Source: CAYNZV01 sp965217095 (GTDB taxonomy: Bacteria; Latescibacterota; UBA2968; UBA8231). From it: a stretch of 64,000 nt of DNA. This document shows positions 63,356 to 64,000 of this stretch, in pieces. Every line of letters begins with the position of its first letter. Position 1 is the first letter of the stretch. The DNA lies in contig OZ244235.1 in NCBI GenBank assembly GCA_965217095.1, forward strand, positions 248,001 to 312,000, given 5' to 3'. The notes below the pieces were generated by a model. The model ran no database searches. It saw only the letters and a program-made list of their open reading frames with translations, and had not been told where the DNA came from. Made by a program: the position numbers and the translations under genes.

Positions 63356-64000
63356 TTGCCGCTGATATCCGTAAACGAACTGCTCGGTGACGCCTTAGCC
63401 GGAGGGTATGCCGTCGGCTATTTCGAAAGCTGGAATTTGGAATCTCTTCAAGGAGTAATCGATGCCGCCGAAGCGACCGATTCGCCAATCATGGTCGGTT
63501 TCAACGGGGAGTTTCTAAGCCATGCCGGCCGACGCGCGCATGAACGACTCTCCTGGTACGCCGCCCTGGGAAGAGCGGCAGCGGAAACGGCGGCGGTTCC
63601 CTGTTCGTTGGTCTTCAATGAATGCGCCCAGGACGAGTGGATACGGGATGCGATAGAACTCGGTTTCGGCCAGGTGATGTTGGACGACCCGGAGGTGCCG
63701 CGCAACGAGTACGTAGCAAGGGTGAAGGAATTGACGGCATTCGCGCACTCACACGGGGTTGCCCTCGAAGCTGAGACCGGCCACCTGCCCTCCGGCGCGG
63801 AGGGCGGCATCGACACCCTCGGATCGTCGGCTACCGATCCCCAGCAAGCGGCGGATTTCGTGCTGGAAACCAGGGTGGACATACTCTCCATCAGCGTCGG
63901 TAACATCCACGTTTTGCTGGATGGGTCACAGGGTCTCGACCTGGAACGTCTTGCTGCAATCCGCGAAAAGGTGAAGATTCCGCTGGATCTCCACGGCGGT
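63356..64000 (+). CDS. Class II aldolase-like (ketose-bisphosphate aldolase family) protein, 5' part only
   Basis: The frame is open to the right edge, so the C-terminus is missing. It starts at TTG 63356 (GGAG 10 bases upstream) and opens LISVNELLGDALAGGYAVGYFESWNLESLQGVIDAAE, the usual first strand and helix of class II fructose-bisphosphate aldolases. It also has VMLDDPE, VALEAETGHL and LDLHGG, where family members have the SVMIDxS, VExExGxxG and xLHGGSG motifs. In the second strand, where the family has HxDH with catalytic Asp and a zinc His, this protein has SLVFNECAQDEW. It is therefore either a non-aldolase member or one with a changed active site. It is probably led by the promoter at 63205. 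Confidence 0.75.
   Translation, partial: MPLISVNELLGDALAGGYAVGYFESWNLESLQGVIDAAEATDSPIMVGFNGEFLSHAGRRAHERLSWYAALGRAAAETAAVPCSLVFNECAQDEWIRDAIELGFGQVMLDDPEVPRNEYVARVKELTAFAHSHGVALEAETGHLPSGAEGGIDTLGSSATDPQQAADFVLETRVDILSISVGNIHVLLDGSQGLDLERLAAIREKVKIPLDLHGG

Noticed and set aside
63448..63906. 152-codon minus-strand frame at the right edge
   Set aside because: It is antisense to the aldolase-like frame, which has recognisable family motifs and runs off the window.

Overview
The window looks like a GC-rich (by eye about 60%) Gram-negative bacterium of the FCB kind. It carries Asp-box, SBBP, HAF and PKD beta-propeller proteins, a FlgD-like C-terminal Yx-P-N-P-[FS]-N-P tag (seen as SYPNPSNPE), many phytanoyl-CoA-dioxygenase-like proteins, Cys-type sulfatases, a formylglycine-enzyme-like protein, a large outer-membrane protein and a flagellar switch cluster. 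This mix recalls Latescibacterota or Poribacteria-like metagenome genomes. That placement is inference from gene content; no rRNA, tRNA or marker gene is present to settle it.

Layout. 0-33.9 kb is an accessory, carbohydrate-oriented region: sialidase-like and five-bladed-propeller hydrolases, a GH116 glucosylceramidase-like enzyme, two sulfatases, a Gfo/Idh/MocA oxidoreductase, a sugar isomerase-like TIM barrel, a DUF6785 membrane protein, PhyH oxygenases, and several broken genes. An intact IS1380-type element (5593-7209) splits a LamG/propeller gene. A 1.46 kb paralogous pair (19039-20506 and 26573-28035) encodes a HEAT/CBM9-like lipoprotein, frameshifted in both copies. 34.4-48.6 kb continues with an amidohydrolase, SDR, metallophosphoesterase fusion, DUF4838 protein, a second Gfo/Idh/MocA enzyme, two PhyH proteins, a HAD phosphatase, an aminoglycoside-phosphotransferase-like kinase and another propeller hydrolase. 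48.7-51.6 kb is a flagellar motor-switch cluster (fliN-fliN-fliG-fliM). A PIG-L deacetylase follows.

From 63.2 kb back to 52.6 kb, on the minus strand, runs a probable signalling operon: an acidic/Gly-rich protein of unknown family, a receiver-kinase hybrid with a degenerate second receiver, a receiver-GAF protein, a FapA (DUF342) protein, a PAS hybrid kinase and a polytopic membrane protein. The window ends inside a class II aldolase-like gene whose usual metal/catalytic motif is altered.

Two points stand out. First, a DUF3179 lipoprotein gene has an in-frame TGA exactly at the first Cys of the family's YCPLC motif, followed by a small hairpin: a selenocysteine candidate, or a nonsense mutation. 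Second, at least eleven single-base frameshifts at short homopolymers occur across 50 kb, including one in fliG. This pattern makes assembly indels at least as likely as gene decay, so genes called pseudogenes here on frameshifts alone should be read with that in mind.
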